A DNA stretch of 10,188 nt, from contig JAUVON010000074.1 in NCBI GenBank assembly GCA_030599175.1, forward strand, positions 1-10,188, in the 5' to 3' direction. Of the stretch, positions 6,790-10,188 are shown piece after piece. A model generated the notes under the pieces. That model did no database searches and was not told the DNA's origin. It saw nothing but the letters and a program-made list of their open reading frames with translations. Origin of the DNA: Desulfobulbaceae bacterium. GTDB lineage: Bacteria; Desulfobacterota; Desulfobulbia; Desulfobulbales; Desulfocapsaceae. A program made the translations under genes and the position numbers. The number at the start of each line of letters is the position of its first letter. The first letter of the stretch is position 1.

Positions 6790-8193
6790 TTATGATCGCA
6801 GATAACTGTCTACATCATTTGACACGATAACACCATAATTGATGGCACCAAGCCATCCGGACATGATAATGCCAACGGAACCGACATGGAAAAGACCTGA
6901 AATTTCCTTAAAAAGAGATCTGGAAACATCAAGCCCCTCAAATTTTGTACCAAAAGATGTCCCATGGGTGTGTAGAGTATAGCGATTAAAAGTCTTGGGC
7001 GTTGCAGCCTCTGTCCAGTCAATTTTTTCTGCAACCCCTGGAAGATATCGGTTAAGATCCTTAAGACTTCTGGAAATAAGAGACTGTTTCTCGTTTTCAT
7101 ACTGCTCTTCATCCAGTTCCGCCCAGTCCTCATAGCGGCTGTTCATTGAAGCAACAATTGTATAACGATTCAATCCAGGTCGGGTTCTGGGGTAATAGAT
7201 TGAAAATGTTTTTGATTTTGTTTCTCTGTCGAGCAGCTCTGCGGAATCAAATTCGGCAGCAGTTGAAGTGAAAAGCAGATCACCAACATCGTTTATTTTT
7301 TCACCATCCCTGATACCCATATAAACCTGACAACTTGAGTTATTTACCCTGACCTCAGATGCCTTCTCCAGGAATTCATCAGAAAAAGCTCGTTTGTCTG
7401 TGAGATTATATATAGTATTCGTTATACCACTATTTGAAACCACTGCTTTTGAAGAGATAATTTTCCCCTGGGCTTCAACCCCTCTGACTTTTCCTTTTTC
7501 AACAATAATTCTTTCGACTTTAGTTTTTGTACAGATTGTTACGCCATTTTTCTCAAGTTCATCTGACATCATGGTTATCAGTTTGTCGGTTCCCCCTTCA
7601 AAAGTAAAAACACCTCTGTTCATGAAATTTGAAAAAACAATACCATAAGTTATTGCAGGATCGTCAAGAGTCGACCCGTTGGCGTATGTTATCGGTTCCA
7701 TAAGAAATCTATGAATGTCGGAGCGTCCCGGGAAAAATTCGTTAAACAGCTCTCTGGTGGTCATACTCTGGTCATCATAAAAATTCATCCCGGATACAGT
7801 CCCAAAAAACCGATTTATAACATCAGGGGAAACTCCGAAATGATTCTCCAGGATATGGGTGAAATCTTTTTTGTCAAAACTGGTTTTCAGGGAAAATTGC
7901 GGATTATCAAAAACGATATTCTTAAGTTGGACTATAGATTGCATAATCGCTTTATTCCAATACTTCTTGCAGGTCTTTACCATGCCGTACGGGAAACCAT
8001 GCAGAGAGATATCAAAAATGTGTCCTTTTCTTCTGAACCAGGTTGCAAGCCCACCAAGTCTATGGTGGTGTTCAAGGAGAAGAACCTTATGACCACAATA
8101 GGCCAGACGGTTAGCTGCTGTAAGACCGCCCAGGCCGGATCCGATAACGATTATGTCATATCTCTCTAAAGTTTGTGTAAATGGAATTGGCAT
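6790..8193 (-). CDS. Phytoene-desaturase-like FAD/NAD(P) oxidoreductase (second of pair)
   Basis: This 467-residue flavoprotein belongs to the CrtI/CrtO/retinol-saturase group, whose members desaturate, saturate or isomerise long conjugated or acyl chains. The N-terminal FAD-binding Rossmann fold reads [13 protein letters not shown] (12-24), with ribose-binding E41 and the RLGGLA loop at 45-50. The middle has the family substrate/FAD motif [11 protein letters not shown] around 205-215. The C-terminal FAD segment reads [22 protein letters not shown] (about 433-454). No membrane anchor or export signal is seen. The ATG start leaves 11 residues before the fold; no good ribosome-binding site is visible in the 35-nt gap behind the paralogous gene. 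No carotenoid genes (crtB, crtE) are present, so phytoene itself is not a likely substrate. Reaction and substrate are unknown. Confidence 0.85.
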   Translation of the reverse strand: MPIPFTQTLERYDIIVIGSGLGGLTAANRLAYCGHKVLLLEHHHRLGGLATWFRRKGHIFDISLHGFPYGMVKTCKKYWNKAIMQSIVQLKNIVFDNPQFSLKTSFDKKDFTHILENHFGVSPDVINRFFGTVSGMNFYDDQSMTTRELFNEFFPGRSDIHRFLMEPITYANGSTLDDPAITYGIVFSNFMNRGVFTFEGGTDKLITMMSDELEKNGVTICTKTKVERIIVEKGKVRGVEAQGKIISSKAVVSNSGITNTIYNLTDKRAFSDEFLEKASEVRVNNSSCQVYMGIRDGEKINDVGDLLFTSTAAEFDSAELLDRETKSKTFSIYYPRTRPGLNRYTIVASMNSRYEDWAELDEEQYENEKQSLISRSLKDLNRYLPGVAEKIDWTEAATPKTFNRYTLHTHGTSFGTKFEGLDVSRSLFKEISGLFHVGSVGIIMSGWLGAINYGVIVSNDVDSYLRS

Positions 8194-8228
8194 AAAATAT
8201 GGTTAATATAAGATTTTGAGAAGGTACT

Positions 8229-9611
8229 TCAGAGCTTAGACAGAACATGCTGGTTTACAACCGAGACCCCGCTAAGCATTGAGCCGACTATGCCAAGAAA
8301 ACCCTGGTCTGTACCAGCAAGAAAAAGATTACTAAACCCTATATCCCCATCTTTAATTTTTACAGGGCTGCCATAAATAGCACCGTCGATTTTGCCGGTG
8401 TATCGCTCGATAGTGACAGGTGTAAAGCTGTTCTGATATACTATGTTTGAGCTGAAATTCCCAACTATATTCTCAACACATGTAAGGGTCTTACAGGATG
8501 ATGCAGCCTTTAAAGCCTCATATTCATTCTTGTCTGAAGAAATATTTTTCCATTTTGCATAATTTGCCAGATGAGTTGCCCGGATTTCAATAAACTCTCC
8601 TTTTTCAATTCCGTGGAAATTTGAAGGAAAACAGATTACACCGCTGGAATGATCGACAAATTCATCAGGGTTTTTATAAACGAACTGTTCAGAACTGTTA
8701 TAAAAAATAATTGTTTTTTCTTGAGGAAGTTGATTGCCTTTAATTTCCTTAACCTGGTATATGGTTTCTGTAAAACCAAGTCTTGCCTTAGGGGAAACAG
8801 GTTCATCCGAAAGGAGCTTACTGGTTTCATCCGAGCCAATTGTTGATAATAACTGATCACATTCTATGATTTCCCCGGATGCCAGCTCAACACCGAATAC
8901 AGCTCTGTTTTTATGTAGTATTCTGATTACTTCTGTGTTTTTTCTTATCTTTCCGCCAAAACTCTGATAATGATCAATTAGCTGGTCAAGAAAATTTTTA
9001 ATTGTGCCGAGAGGCCGAAACATACCCTGGCGATATATCGCCTGGAACATAATGGCGAATTGATACAGATCCATGTCATTTTCATGACTGGAACCATAGA
9101 ACATGAGTGGACAGAGAAGCATTTCGGAGAGCAGTGAATCACCTAATATTTCATTCAATTTCTTTTTGGCAGAACAAAAAGGTGCCGGTAAGAAAGGGTC
9201 TAACGAATTCAGGAATCTGAGCAGTTTTTGAAAATTATCGTTGCACTGTGGAAACTTTTGATGAATCTGAGATTCTAACAGTTGGAAGTCATTTGAGAAA
9301 GAAAGAGATTCACAGTTGAGAAAAGTAACTTCACTTTGATACTGTTGACAGAATGAAAAATCGCTGCGTTTAAGTTTTAATTGCCGGAATAACCTGTTTA
9401 GAGGAGCTGTTTTCTCTCCGGCAGGTGCATAATTTGTTATGGCGTGCAGTCCAGTTTCGTAAAGGGTCCTGTTTCGATAAAAATAGGAGTTGAGACCGCC
9501 TATGCGGGAATGCTTTTCGAGGATAAGAACATCAGGGATAAAACGTGCAACTCTTACGGCAGCGGCCAGACCGGAGAGACCGCCACCGATTACCAGGAGA
9601 GGGATTTTCAC
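8229..9611 (-). CDS. Phytoene-desaturase-like FAD/NAD(P) oxidoreductase (first of pair)
   Basis: This 460-residue protein is a diverged paralogue of the flavoprotein encoded next to it. It has the N-terminal FAD motif LLVIGGGLSGLAAA (5-18), E32 at the ribose-binding position and RIGGLNS at 36-42. The C-terminal FAD segment is LFLAGTDQGFLGIVGSMLSG (about 429-448). Its mid-region motif is FRPLGTIKNFL (about 198-208), where the usual paired glycine is replaced by Leu-Gly, and its C-terminal motif differs from that of its partner. The two proteins therefore likely do different steps. The start is GTG at 9609-9611, four bases after the acyl-carrier stop, with no clear ribosome-binding site of its own. 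This arrangement implies translational coupling to the carrier and suggests action on carrier-bound chains. The actual reaction (desaturation, saturation, isomerisation or ring chemistry) cannot be told. Confidence 0.83.
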   Translation of the reverse strand: MKIPLLVIGGGLSGLAAAVRVARFIPDVLILEKHSRIGGLNSYFYRNRTLYETGLHAITNYAPAGEKTAPLNRLFRQLKLKRSDFSFCQQYQSEVTFLNCESLSFSNDFQLLESQIHQKFPQCNDNFQKLLRFLNSLDPFLPAPFCSAKKKLNEILGDSLLSEMLLCPLMFYGSSHENDMDLYQFAIMFQAIYRQGMFRPLGTIKNFLDQLIDHYQSFGGKIRKNTEVIRILHKNRAVFGVELASGEIIECDQLLSTIGSDETSKLLSDEPVSPKARLGFTETIYQVKEIKGNQLPQEKTIIFYNSSEQFVYKNPDEFVDHSSGVICFPSNFHGIEKGEFIEIRATHLANYAKWKNISSDKNEYEALKAASSCKTLTCVENIVGNFSSNIVYQNSFTPVTIERYTGKIDGAIYGSPVKIKDGDIGFSNLFLAGTDQGFLGIVGSMLSGVSVVNQHVLSKL

Positions 9612-9615
9612 AAAA

Positions 9616-9867
9616 TCAGGCGTCTTTCAGCAGGGGTTCGAGGTAGGTTACACAGCTATTGAGCGTTGCAAGGTTGGGGTAGTCCTCTTCCGGGATCTGC
9701 AATTGGTGACGTTTGCGTAATTCCATTACAATGTCGAGAAAATCCATAGAGTCCAGGTCCAATTGATCTCTGAGAGGTTCTCCTGGATCCAAACCTTCAA
9801 AATCTGCTTCGTCATCAATATCTTCAATGATCTCCAATATAAGATCTTTAATTTCGTTACTTGTCAT
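9616..9867 (-). CDS. Acyl carrier protein, cassette-specific
   Basis: Acyl carrier proteins hold growing acyl chains on a phosphopantetheine arm. The 83-residue acidic product has the four-helix carrier pattern and the attachment motif LDLDSMDFLD, with S40 the predicted modified serine. The recognition helix follows with the family-like stretch IPEEDYPNLATLNSCVTYL. It differs from housekeeping AcpP, which usually has the motif DSLD and follows fabD/fabG. Here the gene is first in a cassette of two desaturase-like flavoenzymes, a ketoreductase and a dehydratase, so it is probably a dedicated carrier. The ATG at 9865-9867 has a GGAG ribosome-binding site at 9874-9877 with a 6-nt spacer. It would need a phosphopantetheinyl transferase, which is not in this window. 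Confidence 0.92.
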   Translation of the reverse strand: MTSNEIKDLILEIIEDIDDEADFEGLDPGEPLRDQLDLDSMDFLDIVMELRKRHQLQIPEEDYPNLATLNSCVTYLEPLLKDA

Positions 9868-9988
9868 GTAGCTCTCCGAATTAGACGTATACGGTAAATG
9901 AAATATGTGAACTCCTCTAGTGTACGAGGATGTCGTTTGTTTAACGCAAACTTTTATTCATAACATACCTTGGTATTCTTTTTTATAG
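9868..9988 (-). promoter_or_regulatory. Leader region of the lipid cassette, with small inverted repeats
   Basis: This stretch upstream of the carrier gene has no open frame worth calling and probably holds the cassette promoter. I see no hexamer pair close enough to consensus to name. It contains three short inverted repeats: TCCTC/GAGGA (9913-9917, 9926-9930, 8-nt loop), GTTTG/CAAAC (9935-9939, 9947-9951, 7-nt loop) and ATACC/GGTAT (9965-9969, 9972-9976, 2-nt centre). The last is operator-like in size. All are short enough to arise by chance. The GGAG at 9874-9877 is the ribosome-binding site. Confidence 0.35.
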
Positions 9989-10168
9989 TTATTTTTTATA
10001 AACTCGTAAAAAGGTTATCCAAAGTTATAGATGGCTAAGTCAAAAAGGTTGATATACAAGGCGTAGTGTTTTTGGCAAGTTCTCGGTCATACATATGGTA
10101 TGTCGAGATCCTGCCAAAAACCTACAACGTAGGAGATCGGACTTTTTACGACGCCATTATTTTTTATA
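9989..10168. mobile_element. Palindromic MITE/REP-like element flanked by 12-bp direct repeats
   Basis: Identical 12-bp copies of TTATTTTTTATA lie at 9989-10000 and 10157-10168, enclosing a 156-bp insert. The insert is an imperfect palindrome. The arm 10039-10092 (GTCAAAAAGG...GTTTTTGGCA...CTCGGTCATAC) is mirrored by 10098-10151 (GTATGTCGAG...TGCCAAAAAC...CTTTTTACGA), around a 5-nt centre ATATG. A further TCGTAAAAAG at 10004-10013 is a perfect 10-bp inverted match to 10142-10151. A small hairpin CCTAC-AAC-GTAGG sits at 10121-10133. There is no room for a transposase. The flanking repeats look like a target-site duplication, although their AT-rich, low-complexity sequence weakens that reading. 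From memory, repeats carrying CGTAAAAAG ends are frequent between genes of Desulfobacterales; this was not checked. Confidence 0.65.
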
Positions 10169-10188
10169 GGGGAGGGTTTTCCTGATAA

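Noticed and set aside
7711..8169. Plus-strand 152-codon open frame opposite the second flavoenzyme
   Set aside because: It is antisense to a conserved FAD-binding domain, has low-complexity content and lacks family motifs.
8229..9611. Carotenoid biosynthesis locus, from the phytoene-desaturase similarity
   Set aside because: No phytoene synthase, prenyl transferase or cyclase is near, and the neighbours are acyl-carrier and fatty-acid-type enzymes.
10161..10188. Plus-strand AGGGGAGGG as a ribosome-binding site for a gene to the right
   Set aside because: No start codon at a fitting distance appears before the window ends, so no gene can be supported.

Overview
The window looks like chromosomal DNA of a Gram-negative bacterium of moderately low GC. 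The Tol envelope genes imply an outer membrane. The gene set and the palindromic intergenic repeats fit a sulfate-reducing deltaproteobacterium (Desulfobacterota, Desulfobulbales or Desulfobacterales type). That placement is an inference from gene content, not a measured phylogeny. All eleven convincing genes lie on the minus strand, so the biological order runs from the right end to the left end.

Right half, about 9867 to 5553: a tight five-gene cassette. It encodes an acyl carrier protein, two different phytoene-desaturase-like FAD oxidoreductases, a FabG-type ketoacyl-ACP reductase and a FabZ-type hydroxyacyl-ACP dehydratase. Gaps are 4, 35, 41 and 2 nt. This is the reducing and dehydrating part of a fatty-acid cycle with its own carrier and two redox flavoenzymes. 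No ketosynthase, thioesterase or acyltransferase is visible. No carotenoid prenyl-chain genes are present, so an acyl chain on the carrier is a more natural substrate than phytoene. The set recalls the candidate ladderane-lipid gene groups of anammox bacteria and is the most interesting system here; its product is unknown.

Left half, about 5448 to 247: a Tol cluster in the order tolQ, tolR, tolA, tolB, cpoB (ybgF), followed by tlyA, an S4-domain rRNA 2'-O-methyltransferase. The Tol proteins form a proton-driven trans-envelope machine for outer-membrane constriction and integrity. The gene for the OmpA-like lipoprotein Pal, which usually sits between tolB and ybgF, is missing: only 31 nt separate them. 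Instead the CpoB-like protein carries a lipoprotein signal and a long coiled coil. A 104-nt gap with a strong ribosome-binding site and a weak candidate promoter separates the lipid cassette from tolQ.

Ends: both gene-free ends hold long imperfect palindromes. At 7-186 a roughly 180-nt foldback structure lies downstream of tlyA and may continue past the window edge. At 10001-10156 a palindromic element lies upstream of the carrier gene and is flanked by identical 12-bp AT-rich direct repeats. Both look like non-autonomous mobile or REP-like elements.
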